Under the pieces are notes generated by a model. That model did not search any database, was not told the DNA's origin, and saw only the letters and a list, made by a program, of their open reading frames with translations. Positions 16,976-26,503 of a stretch of 64,000 nt of DNA are shown here, piece by piece. The first letter of the stretch is position 1. Each line of letters starts with the position of its first letter. Origin of the DNA: Qipengyuania huizhouensis (lineage in GTDB: Bacteria > Pseudomonadota > Alphaproteobacteria > Sphingomonadales > Sphingomonadaceae); assembly GCF_019711635.1 (NCBI RefSeq), contig NZ_JAIGNT010000012.1:1-64000 (forward strand), given 5' to 3'. The translations under genes and the position numbers were made by a program.

Positions 16976-17608
16976 TCAGACCCGGTCGCGCTCCGCCAAT
17001 GACGGGTCGATGCTGGGCCTTGTGGGTGCGCCGGTGCCGGATTCCAGCGGGTCATCCACACCGTTCCCGTCGCGGTCGGCCACTTCGCTGGTCAGTTCGC
17101 CATAGAGCGCTTCATAGTGATTGATGGCGCGGCGCAATTCCTCGGTCGTGGCATCGCTCGACCGGTCGGCGATTTCGTGCCCGGCGAGGTAGTGTTTGGC
17201 CACGTCGCCGTGATCGACGGTGAGATCGGCATGGCGCTTCTCGAAATCGGCCATCGGATATCCGCGGAGATTCATGATGTCGGTGAGCAGGCGATCCGCC
17301 CGGCTGACGGCTTCCATCGGACTGTCGACGAACAGCGCCTTGGTATCCTTCCATTCCCCGGCAAAGCGATCACGCTCTTCCGACGTAAGGGGCCGGATTT
17401 CGAGCTTCTTGACCCGTTCCTCGCGCTCGATCAGATCGGATTCGGCCTTGCGCCGACCACCCTTGGCTTCGAGCGTGCGATCATATTCCTCGCCATATCG
17501 GTCGCGCAATTCCCTGGTGCGGTTGCGCTGGATGAAAAGCCACGCAAGCAATGCCCCCACCACGAGGACGATGAGCACGATGGCAATGGTGACTTCCTGG
17601 CCTTCCAT
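16976..17608 (-). CDS. Membrane-anchored coiled-coil protein of unknown function
   Basis: 210 residues from ATG 17608, chosen over ATG 17614 because AGGAG lies directly before 17614 and at proper spacing from 17608. One transmembrane helix (about 6-25) is followed by a charged helical region (RTRELRDRYGEEYDRTLEAKGGRRKAESDLIEREERVKKLEI), then a folded part with FVDSPMEAVSRADRLLTDIMNLRGYPM and DHGDVAKHYLAGHEIA. The C-terminus ends in a low-complexity acidic tail. I have seen this architecture described only as hypothetical. Separate from mccB by 77 bases. Confidence 0.75.
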   Translation of the reverse strand: MEGQEVTIAIVLIVLVVGALLAWLFIQRNRTRELRDRYGEEYDRTLEAKGGRRKAESDLIEREERVKKLEIRPLTSEERDRFAGEWKDTKALFVDSPMEAVSRADRLLTDIMNLRGYPMADFEKRHADLTVDHGDVAKHYLAGHEIADRSSDATTEELRRAINHYEALYGELTSEVADRDGNGVDDPLESGTGAPTRPSIDPSLAERDRV

Positions 17609-17684
17609 GGGCATTCTCCTGTTCGCGGCCCAACCCCCACGGGCATGAAAGAGGAATGTCTGAAAGGCCTGTGAAGTTCCTCGC

Positions 17685-19295
17685 TTACATCCTGAACACG
17701 CCGAATTGCGGGCGTTCCGCGATTGGGGCTTCCAGTGTCGCAGCAAAGGCGAGGCCCAGGACATCGCGCGTCTGGACCGGGTCGATCACGCCGTCGTCCC
17801 ACAGGCGGGCGGTGGCGTAATAGGGATTGCCTTCGTCTTCGTATTTCTGGCGGATAGGGGCCTTGAATTCCTCCGCCTGCTCATCGCTCCAGCTGTCGGC
17901 ATCGCGGTGGACGGTGGCGAGTACGGAGGCCGCCTGCTCGCCGCCCATCACGCTGATCCGCGCATTGGGCCAGGTGAACAGGAAGCGGGGCGAGTAGGCG
18001 CGCCCGCACATGCCGTAATTGCCCGCGCCGAAGCTGCCGCCGATGACGACGGTGACCTTGGGCACGGTCGCGGTGGCGACTGCGGTGACCAGCTTGGCGC
18101 CGTGCTTGGCGATGCCTTCCGCCTCGTATTTGCCGCCAACCATAAAGCCGGAAATGTTCTGGAGGAACAGCAGCGGAATGCGGCGCTGGCAGGCAAGCTC
18201 GATGAAATGCGCGCCCTTTTGTGCGCTTTCGGAGAACAGCACACCGTTGTTGGCGAGGATCGCCACCGGCATGCCCCATATGTGGGCAAAGCCGCAGACC
18301 AGCGTGCTGCCGTAATGCTGCTTGAACTCGTGAAACTCGCTGCCGTCGACAAGGCGGGCGATTACTTCGTGCACGTCATAGGGTGCGCGGACGTCTTCGG
18401 GCACGATGGCGTAGAGGTCTTCACCGTCGAATTTCGGCGGGCGCGGTTCGCGCAGTGCGATGCCTTGGGCCGCGGCGTGGTTTTCGCCCAGATGGCTGAC
18501 GATATCGCGCACGATGGTGAGCGCGTGCTCGTCGTTCTCGGCCAAGTGATCGACCACGCCAGATTTCTTCGCATGCAGATCGCCGCCTCCGAGGTCCTCG
18601 GCGCTGATTTCCTCGCCCGTAGCGGCCTTCACCAGCGGCGGGCCGGCAAGGAAAATGGTGCCCTGGTTGCGTACGATGACCGTCTCGTCGGACATGGCGG
18701 GCACATAGGCGCCGCCCGCTGTGCAGCTGCCCATGACGCAGGCGATCTGCGGGATGCCGAGCGCCGACATGTTCGCCTGGTTGAAGAAGATGCGCCCGAA
18801 ATGGTCGCGGTCGGGGAAGACCTCGGCCTGATGCGGCAGGTTCGCCCCGCCGCTGTCGACGAGATAGATGCACGGCAGGCGGTTTTCCTGCGCGATTTCC
18901 TGCGCACGCAGGTGCTTCTTGACCGTCATCGGGTAATAGGTGCCGCCCTTCACGGTGGCATCGTTGCACACGATCATCACCTGCCGGCCCGACACGCGCC
19001 CGATCCCGGCGATCAGTCCCGCTCCGTTGATCTCGTCCTTGCCATACATGCCATTGGCGGCGAGCTGGCCGATTTCGAGGAAAGGACTACCCGGATCGAG
19101 CAGGCGCTCGACACGCTCACGCGGGAGCAGCTTGCCCCGCCCCACATGGCGCTCGCGGCTGCCTTCCGAACCACCCAGCGCGGCGGCGGCAACGGTAGTG
19201 CGCAAATCGGCGGCCAGCGACTTGTTATGCTCGAAACGTGCCTTGGCGTCGGGCGCCTCGCGGTCGAGCGTGGATGTGAGAACGGGTGCGGTCAT
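17685..19295 (-). CDS. 3-methylcrotonyl-CoA carboxylase, carboxyltransferase (beta) subunit
   Basis: 536-residue crotonase-fold carboxyltransferase in the leucine degradation pathway, taking carboxyl from biotin to 3-methylcrotonyl-CoA. N-terminal half: [22 protein letters not shown] and [34 protein letters not shown], the pattern specific to methylcrotonyl-CoA carboxylase rather than propionyl-CoA carboxylase. C-terminal half: [25 protein letters not shown] and [34 protein letters not shown]. Overlaps ivd upstream by 4 bases. The biotin-carrying alpha subunit that it needs is not in this window. Confidence 0.92.
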   Translation of the reverse strand: MTAPVLTSTLDREAPDAKARFEHNKSLAADLRTTVAAAALGGSEGSRERHVGRGKLLPRERVERLLDPGSPFLEIGQLAANGMYGKDEINGAGLIAGIGRVSGRQVMIVCNDATVKGGTYYPMTVKKHLRAQEIAQENRLPCIYLVDSGGANLPHQAEVFPDRDHFGRIFFNQANMSALGIPQIACVMGSCTAGGAYVPAMSDETVIVRNQGTIFLAGPPLVKAATGEEISAEDLGGGDLHAKKSGVVDHLAENDEHALTIVRDIVSHLGENHAAAQGIALREPRPPKFDGEDLYAIVPEDVRAPYDVHEVIARLVDGSEFHEFKQHYGSTLVCGFAHIWGMPVAILANNGVLFSESAQKGAHFIELACQRRIPLLFLQNISGFMVGGKYEAEGIAKHGAKLVTAVATATVPKVTVVIGGSFGAGNYGMCGRAYSPRFLFTWPNARISVMGGEQAASVLATVHRDADSWSDEQAEEFKAPIRQKYEDEGNPYYATARLWDDGVIDPVQTRDVLGLAFAATLEAPIAERPQFGVFRM

Positions 19296-20461
19296 CCCGC
19301 CGCCCCGATCAGTTCACGCCCGATAAGCATACGCCGGATCTCGTTGGTGCCCGCGCCGATATCGAGCAGCTTGGCATCGCGCATGTAGCGTTCGACCGGC
19401 CAGTCGAGCGTGTAGCCTGCCCCGCCCAGCGCCTGGACGCTCTCGGCCGCCACGCGGAAAGCGTTCTCGCTCGCCAGCAGGATCGCACCTGCCGCGTCGA
19501 AACGCGTGGTTTTCTCAGCGTCGCAGCTCTTGGCGACGGCATAGGTGTAGGCGCGCGCCGATTGCAGCGCGACATACATGTCGGCCACCTTGGCCTGCAT
19601 CAGCTGGAAAGACCCGATCGGCTTGCCGAACTGGGTGCGTTCGCGAAGGTAGGGAATGACCGTGTCGAGGCAGGCCTGCATCACGCCGAGCTGCAATCCG
19701 GCGAGCACCACGCGCTCGTAATCGAGCCCGCTCATCAGCACGCCCACGCCGCCGTTTTCGGGACCCATCACGTTCTCGTCCGGCACGAAGCAATCGTCGA
19801 ACACCAGCTCCGACGTCGGCGAGCCGCGCATGCCCACCTTCTCGATCTTCTGGCCGATGGAAAAGCCCTCGAACTCCTTCTCGATCAGGAAAGTGGTGAT
19901 GCCGCGGCTGGCGGCCTCGGGCGCGGTCTTGGCGTAGACCACCAGCGTATCGGCATAGGGCGCATTGGTGATCCAGAACTTGGTGCCGTTGAGTACGTAG
20001 CCGCCTTCGACTTTCTCGGCCTTGGCCTTCATCGAAACGACGTCGGAACCGGCGCTCGCTTCGCTCATCGCTAGGCTGCCGACATGTTCGCCGCTGATGA
20101 GCTTGGGCAGGTATTTCGCCTTCTGTTCGGCATTGCCCCAGCGGGCAATCTGGTTGACGCAGAGGTTGGAATGCGCGCCGTAGCTGAGGCCGACCGATGC
20201 ACTCGCGCGGCTCACTTCCTCGACCGCGATCACATGCTCGAGATAGCCGAGGCCCAGTCCGCCGTCCGCTTCCGGAACGGTGATGCCATGAAGGCCCAGC
20301 TCGCCCATCTGCTGCCAGAGTTCGTCACGCGGAAACCAGTCTTCGCGGTCGACCTTCTCGGCCAGCGGCGCGATCTGTTCATCGGCGAAGCGGCCGACAC
20401 TCTCGCGGATCATGTCGGCACTTTCGCCGAGCTGGAAATCGAAATCGGGGGTAGCGCGCAA
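19292..20461 (-). CDS. ivd: Isovaleryl-CoA dehydrogenase (acyl-CoA dehydrogenase family)
   Basis: 389 residues. FAD enzyme that oxidises isovaleryl-CoA to 3-methylcrotonyl-CoA, passing electrons to ETF. Family motifs: [76 protein letters not shown], and the C-terminal [51 protein letters not shown] carries the Glu expected for isovaleryl-type position. The start is TTG 20461: AAGGAGAG at 20475-20468 is 6 bases before it, and no ATG in frame has a ribosome site. Confidence 0.9.
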   Translation of the reverse strand: MRATPDFDFQLGESADMIRESVGRFADEQIAPLAEKVDREDWFPRDELWQQMGELGLHGITVPEADGGLGLGYLEHVIAVEEVSRASASVGLSYGAHSNLCVNQIARWGNAEQKAKYLPKLISGEHVGSLAMSEASAGSDVVSMKAKAEKVEGGYVLNGTKFWITNAPYADTLVVYAKTAPEAASRGITTFLIEKEFEGFSIGQKIEKVGMRGSPTSELVFDDCFVPDENVMGPENGGVGVLMSGLDYERVVLAGLQLGVMQACLDTVIPYLRERTQFGKPIGSFQLMQAKVADMYVALQSARAYTYAVAKSCDAEKTTRFDAAGAILLASENAFRVAAESVQALGGAGYTLDWPVERYMRDAKLLDIGAGTNEIRRMLIGRELIGAAG

Positions 20462-20642
20462 AATCGTCTCTCCTTGGCGGACGGCAATCGGTCCTGCATT
20501 TTCTACGCCGCCCGATAGCCGAGCGTGATGAAGGGCGCAAATCTCTGAATCGGCGCCCGAAAGAAGGTTGGCCAAGCGCTCCCTCTTCGATAGGTAAAAC
20601 CGTTGTATCTCTGCTATTTATCGCCTATTGCAGCGTGCGCAG

Positions 20643-22166
20643 ATGGACATGTTCACTTCCGAAGAGACTCTCTGGCCCCAGGGCAACGCACCTGCTCCGC
20701 CATTTTGCGACGAGGGCGAGCGTTTGAACGTGCTTGCAGCCTTTGGCACACAAGGGCTCCTCGGCGATCCCGAACTTAAGCAGCTCGTTACCTTTGCGGC
20801 TGCGCTTTGCCAGACTCCGGTCTCCACAGTCACCGTGGTCGAAGAGACGCGGCAGCGCTTTCTCGCCCAGGTCGGTCTCGAAGTCAGTGAAACACCGCGC
20901 TCCACGAGCTTTTGCGCCCATGCGATGCTGCAAACGCAGCCGATGATAGTGAGCGATGCCACGCAGGACGAACGCTTTGCGGACAACCCGTTGGTTACCG
21001 GTGAACCGAACATCCGGTTCTACGCCGGTTTCCCGCTCGTGTCCGAAGAAGGCGCTCCGCTGGGCGCGCTGTGCGTGATCGATACCGAACCGCGGCCGGA
21101 AGGACTTACCGAACTCCAGCATCAGGGAATGACGGTACTGGCGGCCGCCGTAATGCGTCGCTTCGGCCAGAGGCGGGCGAGCGAGGCAGCAAGGAGCGAA
21201 ATCGCCTTGCGCGAAGCGCGGCTTCGCCGGATGATCGATTCCGTCCCCGGCATCGCCTGGCGCGCCGACGACAAGGGCAATTTCGCCTATATCAATGCGC
21301 GCTGGAAGGAGCTGACCGGGCTCGAACCGCCGACCACGACCGCCGGGTGGCAGGGAGCGATCCATCCCGATGATTGGGAATCGACGCTGGCCAAGTTTGA
21401 AGCCGCGGTCGGGGCGGGCGAACTGTTCGAGGACGAATGGCGCCTCCGCCTGGCGGACGGGTCCTATCGCTGGGTCCAGTCCCGTGCTGTACCTGTGGTG
21501 GAAGAGGGGCAGGCGATCAGCTGGTTCGGTACCGTCTTCGATATCGACAAGTCCCATCGCATGATGGAATCGCAGGATCTCCTGGCACGCGAGCTCTCGC
21601 ATCGGATCAAGAATATCTTCGCCGTGGTTTCCGGCCTGATCGCCATTCGTTCGCGAGGGCGTGAAGAGGTGGCGGATTTTGCCGCTGAGCTGACCGATGC
21701 CATCCGCGCTCTGGGAACGGCACATGACTATGTCAGGCCGATGAGCGATAGGCGCGGAGAAACGCTCTCGGGGCTATTGACCGACTTGCTCGCTCCCTAT
21801 GACACCAAGGGCGGCGAGCGTTTCTCGATCAAGGGGCCCGGCGTGAAGATAGGTGCGCGTGCAGCGACACCGCTCGCGCTGATCTTCCACGAACTCGCCA
21901 CCAATTCGGCCAAGTACGGTGCACTATCCTGTAAGGAAGGTCATGTTGCCGTGACTGTGACCGAAGCCGAGGGCCAGATCCGCGTCGACTGGGAAGAACG
22001 GGCTTCGCCCTGTAAAACCGCGCCGAAAAAAGACAGCGAAGGCTTCGGGTCGCGGCTGTTGAGGATGGCGATCGAAGGACAATTGGGAGGGCGGTTCACA
22101 CGCTCTTATTCCGACGACGGGCTCGATGTAGAGATTTCGGTCCCGGTCTCGTCGCTGAGCGACTGA
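20643..22166 (+). CDS. Soluble GAF-PAS sensor histidine kinase, HWE family
   Basis: About 507 residues with no membrane segment. GAF domain about 25-175, of the type with SFCAHAMLQ and RFYAGFPLVSEEGAPLGALCVID; PAS domain about 200-305 (IDSVPGIAWRADDKGNFAYINARWKELTG, then YRWVQSRAVPVVEEG). The kinase core has His320 in ELSHRIKNIFAVVSGLIAIRSR, the N-box FHELATNSAKYGALS near 416, and W450-x-E452, the hallmark of HWE kinases common in alphaproteobacteria and often linked to light or general stress signalling. No response regulator is adjacent. TTG 20628 is an alternative start; neither has a clear ribosome site. Confidence 0.9.
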   Translation: MDMFTSEETLWPQGNAPAPPFCDEGERLNVLAAFGTQGLLGDPELKQLVTFAAALCQTPVSTVTVVEETRQRFLAQVGLEVSETPRSTSFCAHAMLQTQPMIVSDATQDERFADNPLVTGEPNIRFYAGFPLVSEEGAPLGALCVIDTEPRPEGLTELQHQGMTVLAAAVMRRFGQRRASEAARSEIALREARLRRMIDSVPGIAWRADDKGNFAYINARWKELTGLEPPTTTAGWQGAIHPDDWESTLAKFEAAVGAGELFEDEWRLRLADGSYRWVQSRAVPVVEEGQAISWFGTVFDIDKSHRMMESQDLLARELSHRIKNIFAVVSGLIAIRSRGREEVADFAAELTDAIRALGTAHDYVRPMSDRRGETLSGLLTDLLAPYDTKGGERFSIKGPGVKIGARAATPLALIFHELATNSAKYGALSCKEGHVAVTVTEAEGQIRVDWEERASPCKTAPKKDSEGFGSRLLRMAIEGQLGGRFTRSYSDDGLDVEISVPVSSLSD

Positions 22167-22227
22167 CACTCGCCAATCCGCATTCCTTTTCCTATGCTTC
22201 GCCCCATTCGACCGGATGGAGGGAAGT

Positions 22228-22686
22228 TTGCGGGGTTTTTTCAGGATTTCGACTATCATGGCGCTGGGTCTGGGCGCTTGCACGCCGCCTGAGGACGAGC
22301 CAGTCTCTCAGGACGATACCGCGCTCGAAATGTCTGGAGAAGAAGCAGACGGCGAATCTGCTCCGGAGGGCTTCGCCGAGACGGCATGGCGCGTCACTTC
22401 CGAAGACGGCGCGCGCTACGCCACCTTTTTCGACGCCGGGGGGCGCTATCGCGACTTGCGTAACGGCGACCCCTGGCAGGAGGGGGAATGGACCTATTCG
22501 GACGGCCCCAACGGCAAACAGATATGCCTGAGACCAGATGGCGAAAATAGTGTTGAAACCTGCTGGCAGCCGGGCAGCGTGAATGACGACAGGATGGTTG
22601 CTACCGGGCAGGGAGACCGCCGGATCGAACTGACGCGCATAACCTATCGGGCACCGGATCCGAGCGAAGGTGACGAAGAAGAGTGA
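22228..22686 (+). CDS. Putative lipoprotein preceding an ABC importer
   Basis: About 152 residues from TTG 22228, chosen because GGAGGGAAG lies at good spacing; ATG 22216 in frame is the alternative. A short signal peptide ends in the lipobox LGAC. The mature protein is acidic for 30 residues and then has a compact beta-type domain (AWRVTSEDGARYATFFDAGGRYRDL to WQEGEWTYSDGPNGKQICLR), with Cys pairs. No family recognised. Its stop overlaps the ATPase start by 4 bases, so it is probably co-produced with the importer. A different role in the envelope remains possible. Confidence 0.72.
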   Translation: MRGFFRISTIMALGLGACTPPEDEPVSQDDTALEMSGEEADGESAPEGFAETAWRVTSEDGARYATFFDAGGRYRDLRNGDPWQEGEWTYSDGPNGKQICLRPDGENSVETCWQPGSVNDDRMVATGQGDRRIELTRITYRAPDPSEGDEEE

Positions 22687-23450
22687 GGGGCTCGAAAGGC
22701 CCCGCGCTCGCATTCGAGAACGTCGCGAAATCCTATGGAGAAACGCAGGCCGTTCAGAGTGTTTCTCTGCAAATCGAGCCGGGCCAGTTCGTTGCGCTTG
22801 TCGGGGCAAGCGGTTCGGGCAAGTCGACCCTGCTCAAGACCGTCAACCGGCTGGTAGACCCCAGCGCGGGACGCGTGCTGTTCGAGGGCGAGGATGTTGC
22901 CGGTCTCCCGCTGGCCGCCCTGCGCCGCCGGATCGGATATGTCTTCCAGTCGATCGGGCTGTTCCCGCATATGACGGTCGCCGAGAATATCGGTATCGGG
23001 CCGAGGCTGGCTGGCCAGAAAATCGACACTTCGCGCGTTGCAGAGCTGCTCGAGCTGGTGGAACTGGAAGCAGAGATGGCCCGGCGAATGCCCGAGGAGC
23101 TTTCGGGCGGGCAGCGTCAACGCGTCGGCGTGGCGCGTGCGCTGGCCGGAGATCCGCACTTGCTGCTAATGGACGAACCCTTCGGCGCACTGGACTCTGT
23201 CACGCGCGACGCGCTCGGCGAGCGGGTACGCGGGCTTCACAAGGAATTCGGCCTGACGAGCGTCATGGTCACGCACGACATGGCCGAAGCCTTGCTGCTG
23301 GCCGATCGCGTGCTGGTGATGGATGAGGGGCAAATCGTCGCGGACGAGCATCCGCAGGCGCTGGTAGGCGGTGGAGGCGGTGAGATAGCGCAGGCGCTTG
23401 TCGCGGTGCCCCGGCACCAGGCCGAACGGCTGGCGGAGCTGTCGCGGTGA
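22683..23450 (+). CDS. ABC importer ATPase (OpuCA/ProV-like, osmoprotectant type)
   Basis: 255 residues from GTG 22683. Walker A GASGSGKST at 41-49, Q-loop VFQSIGLFPHMTVAENI, signature LSGGQRQRVGVARALAGDP, Walker B LLLMDEPFGALD and the switch His in VMVTHDMAEALLLADR. The N-LVDPSAG / TVNRL sequence is that of quaternary-amine importers. It lacks the C-terminal CBS pair of OpuCA, which senses ionic strength, so osmotic gating of this kind is not expected. Overlaps both neighbours by 4 bases. Confidence 0.92.
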   Translation: MRGSKGPALAFENVAKSYGETQAVQSVSLQIEPGQFVALVGASGSGKSTLLKTVNRLVDPSAGRVLFEGEDVAGLPLAALRRRIGYVFQSIGLFPHMTVAENIGIGPRLAGQKIDTSRVAELLELVELEAEMARRMPEELSGGQRQRVGVARALAGDPHLLLMDEPFGALDSVTRDALGERVRGLHKEFGLTSVMVTHDMAEALLLADRVLVMDEGQIVADEHPQALVGGGGGEIAQALVAVPRHQAERLAELSR

Positions 23451-24985
23451 ACGGGGTGTGGAGCGCCTTGATGGGTCTTGGCGACCAGCTGGCCGCCCAT
23501 GTCTTGCTGTCAGCCGCTGCCATCGCACTGGGGATCGTGGTCGCGCTGCCCTTGGCTATCTGGGCGAGCCGGTCGGAGAAAGTGGCCCGCATTTCGCTTG
23601 CCTTCGCCAGCCTCGTCCAGACTATTCCGGCCCTGGCCTTGCTTGCGCTGTTTTTCCCGATCCTGCTGTCGCTGCGATCGGTGTTAGGAGAAGGACTGCC
23701 GACGCTGGGTTTCCTTCCAGCTCTGCTCGCCCTGGCGCTCTATGCCCTGCTGCCGATCCTGCGCAATGCCGTGACCGCACAGGCCAATCTCGATCCGGGC
23801 GTCATCGAAGCGGCGCATGGGGTCGGAATGGGCTTCCGCCAGCGCCTGTGGCTGGTCGAGGCACCCTTGTCCGCCCCCTATATCATGGCAGGTATTCGTA
23901 CGGCAGCGGTCTGGACCATCGGGGCTGCAACGCTTGCGACGACTATCGGACAGAAAAGCCTGGGCGATCCGATTTTCGCCGGGCTGCAGACGCAGAACTG
24001 GGCGCTGGTCCTTGCTGGCTGCATCGCCAGCGCAGGTCTGGCGCTGTTGGCAGACACCATTCTCGGAACGATCGAACGCGGGTTTCGCGATCGGCGGCGA
24101 AGCCTCTGGCTCGGGGGTCTCGTGGCTGTGGCACTGGGCATTGGCGCGGCGCTGTTCGCACAATTCGGCAGCGGCGAGGATGAAGATGCGGTCGTGATCG
24201 GGGCCAAGGGTTTCTCCGAGCAATATATCCTGGCGCGTCTCATAGGGCAGCGGCTGGAGGAGGAAGGGTTTGCCGTCGAATATCGCGACGGGCTGGGTTC
24301 GGCTGTGGCGCATAGTGCAGCGGCGAGCGGCGAAGTCGATATCTATGTCGACTATACGGGCACGATCTGGGCCAACCAGATGAACCGCGAAGACAATCTC
24401 CCGCGTGAGGAGATGTACCGGCAGATTACCGAGTGGGAGACGGCAAACACCGGAATGCATGTGTTGGGGCGGCTGGGCTTCGAGAATGCCTATGGCCTCG
24501 CCGTGACGCGCGAACGTGCGCGAACCTACGGGTTGGGTTCGATCGAGGATCTGGCACGGGTCGCGCCGCAGCTTACAGTTGGCGGCGATCCGGAATTCTT
24601 CGAACGGCCCGAATGGATCGCAGTTCGCGACGCCTATGGTCTGCGCTTCGCCGCACGCCGCAACTTTTCACCCACTTTCATGTATAACGCGCTCCGGTCG
24701 GGAGAAGCGGATGTGATCGGGGCCTATACCTCCGATGGGCGAATCGAGGCGGACAATCTTACCATCCTCGACGATCCGCGCGGGGCATTTCCGAACTACG
24801 ACGCGGTGCTCCTGCTTAGCCCATCTGCGGGGAGCAATGAGGGAATCATTGCCGCGCTCGAACCCCTGATCGGTGCCATAGATGTCGGTGCCATGCGCGA
24901 GGCCAACTATTCCGTCGACCGCGAGGAAGACAAACTGTCCTTCGAAGAAGCGGCGCGGCAGTTGGCGGAGCGAGCCGGATTGTAG
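23447..24985 (+). CDS. Fused ABC permease / substrate-binding protein (OpuC-type glycine betaine or choline importer)
   Basis: 512 residues from GTG 23447. Residues 1-215 are a permease with about six membrane helices and the EAA-type loop (GVIEAAHGVGMGFRQRLWLVEAPLSAPYIMAGIRTA). Residues about 245-510 are a periplasmic OpuAC-family binding domain: VVIGAKGFSEQYILARLIGQRLEEEGF, then EVDIYVDYTGTIW, FEAYGLAV-like and NALRSGEADVIGAYTSDGRIE. Fusion of the two is known for some OpuC/BilE-type systems; it places the binding domain on the outer face of the membrane. Substrate is probably a quaternary amine, which the sequence alone does not fix. Confidence 0.9.
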   Translation: MNGVWSALMGLGDQLAAHVLLSAAAIALGIVVALPLAIWASRSEKVARISLAFASLVQTIPALALLALFFPILLSLRSVLGEGLPTLGFLPALLALALYALLPILRNAVTAQANLDPGVIEAAHGVGMGFRQRLWLVEAPLSAPYIMAGIRTAAVWTIGAATLATTIGQKSLGDPIFAGLQTQNWALVLAGCIASAGLALLADTILGTIERGFRDRRRSLWLGGLVAVALGIGAALFAQFGSGEDEDAVVIGAKGFSEQYILARLIGQRLEEEGFAVEYRDGLGSAVAHSAAASGEVDIYVDYTGTIWANQMNREDNLPREEMYRQITEWETANTGMHVLGRLGFENAYGLAVTRERARTYGLGSIEDLARVAPQLTVGGDPEFFERPEWIAVRDAYGLRFAARRNFSPTFMYNALRSGEADVIGAYTSDGRIEADNLTILDDPRGAFPNYDAVLLLSPSAGSNEGIIAALEPLIGAIDVGAMREANYSVDREEDKLSFEEAARQLAERAGL

Positions 24986-24986
24986 A

Positions 24987-25397
24987 TCAGCGCGTGCGTT
25001 TCCAGGTCTGGGTCTGGCAAAAGGGACCGAGACAGCCTTTCACTTCAAGCGTGGCCGAATTCTTCCTGCGGATGATCGAGCGATAGGTCTTGCCGCTTTT
25101 CGGATCGTAGATTTCGCCGCGCCATTCGTCGCCATCCTCGATGAAACCTGTCAGTACAGGCATACCTAGGAGCTTGCGGTTGCGGAGCTTGGGATTGCGA
25201 TTGTTGACGTCGCGCTGGTCCGCGCCTTGCGGCGGTGTAACGAGGAATTTCGTGATCCGCCCGCAAAGACGCTCTCCGCAATCGCCGATAGTGATCACTG
25301 CGTCGCCTTCGGCGGTCATCCATTTGCCTTCGACCGGCTGCGCGGCGAGCAAGGGTGAGGCTGTGACCAGGGCGGCAAAGGCAAGGAGGTTCTTCAT
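24987..25397 (-). CDS. DUF2147 secreted protein
   Basis: 136 residues. The signal peptide ends after LLAAQ (residue about 19). The mature part shows the DUF2147 pattern: GKWMTAEGDAVITIGDCGERLCGRITKF near the start, then NPKLRNRKLLGMPVLTGF and WRGEIYDPKSGKTYRSII, ending GCLGPFCQTQTWKR. Four cysteines in two CxxxxC-like pairs suggest disulfides in the periplasm. Function is unknown for the family. GAAGGAATTCC precedes ATG 25397. Its 3' end touches that of the permease gene (1 base apart). Confidence 0.88.
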   Translation of the reverse strand: MKNLLAFAALVTASPLLAAQPVEGKWMTAEGDAVITIGDCGERLCGRITKFLVTPPQGADQRDVNNRNPKLRNRKLLGMPVLTGFIEDGDEWRGEIYDPKSGKTYRSIIRRKNSATLEVKGCLGPFCQTQTWKRTR

Positions 25398-25447
25398 GGA
25401 ATTCCTTCGATCTGCTTGTCGCGGAAATGCCAGATAGGGGACGAACG

Positions 25448-26503
25448 TCAGCCGAAGCCCGCCCCGCGAGGCGCACCGCGCGGCGTAAGCGCCATGACCT
25501 TGAACAATTCGCCCATCTGGTCCGGTCCGATCAGCCGGTCGCGCGCGCGGGCAAGCTCCTCGGTGCGATCCGGGGCACGTTGTGCAAGCGCCTGCGCGCG
25601 CAGGTCTATTCCCATTGCGCTCAGCCACGCCCCTTGCGTGGCAGTATTGACAGCGAGGCCTGCGCGTCTCGCCATTTCCCCGAGAGTCGCAAAATCGACC
25701 AGCGCGGTAAGGTCCATTTCGCCCGGAGCATCGAATACGCCCACTCTCTTATGCGCGCGGACGGCTTGCAACGTCTCGCCGGTCTGCGACGTGAGATAAC
25801 CGTAATCGATGAACAGTGCAGCGCCGCCCTGAATGTCGATCCGGCGGGCAATCTCTTCGACCGTGGCGGCGGCGGCGGGACAGGTTTCGATCACCGTACC
25901 GATGGGATGGCTGCGGTGATGTTCGGGCACGGCATCGTCCATCGGGCTGCGCCCGGCGGCGAAGACGACACGGTCGTCTTCGAGAGCGACCATCCGTTCG
26001 CGCCAGCCCCGCTCCGTCATGACAAGCTGCCGGATCGGCAGCGCGTCGAGAAATTCATTAGCCACGATGTAAAGCGGCCGGTCTTCGGGAAGGGTATCGA
26101 TACTGTCGTGGAACTGTGCCTGGCTTAGCGTGTCGGCCTGCAGTTTCCGCAGGGCCTCAGACCCCTCGACCAGATGGACCGGGGGAGCGATTCCCTGGCT
26201 GGCCATCGCCCTCAAGGCGTCGCGTGCCAGCGTCCCGCGTCCGGGACCCAGCTCGACATAGGTAGCATCGGGCCGACCCGAGCGGTTCCAGAGATCGGCC
26301 AGCCACAATCCCACCATCTCCCCGAACATCTGGCTGATTTCGGGCGCGGTAGTAAAATCGCCTGCGCTGCCAAGAGGATCGCGAGCCGCATAATAGCGCG
26401 CATTGTTTTCGCCCATGTAACGCGACACGGGCATGGGCCCGTGTCGCTCTATCAACCGGCGAAAGGTAGCGGCGAGGTCGGTTGAGGACCCGGCGCCGCT
26501 CAT
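25448..26503 (-). CDS. MidA/NDUFAF7-like SAM-dependent methyltransferase
   Basis: 351 residues. Matches the SAM-dependent methyltransferase family that includes human NDUFAF7, which dimethylates a subunit of respiratory complex I: IERHGPMPVSRYMGENNARYYAARDPLGSAGDFTTAPEISQMFGEMVGLW at the N-terminus, then VELGPGRGTLARDALRA (SAM motif I), and IVANEFLDALPIRQLV. Bacterial members are thought to act in complex I or an unknown target. The ATG at 26503 overlaps the lgt stop by 4 bases. The acceptor protein is not determined here. Confidence 0.88.
   Translation of the reverse strand: MSGAGSSTDLAATFRRLIERHGPMPVSRYMGENNARYYAARDPLGSAGDFTTAPEISQMFGEMVGLWLADLWNRSGRPDATYVELGPGRGTLARDALRAMASQGIAPPVHLVEGSEALRKLQADTLSQAQFHDSIDTLPEDRPLYIVANEFLDALPIRQLVMTERGWRERMVALEDDRVVFAAGRSPMDDAVPEHHRSHPIGTVIETCPAAAATVEEIARRIDIQGGAALFIDYGYLTSQTGETLQAVRAHKRVGVFDAPGEMDLTALVDFATLGEMARRAGLAVNTATQGAWLSAMGIDLRAQALAQRAPDRTEELARARDRLIGPDQMGELFKVMALTPRGAPRGAGFG

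Noticed and set aside
17706-19388. Long open frame opposite mccB and similar long antisense frames (27489-29165, 29420-31198, 52958-54622, 43535-45499)
   Set aside because: High GC leaves long frames open on the opposite strand; translations are low in recognisable domains and conflict with well-supported genes.
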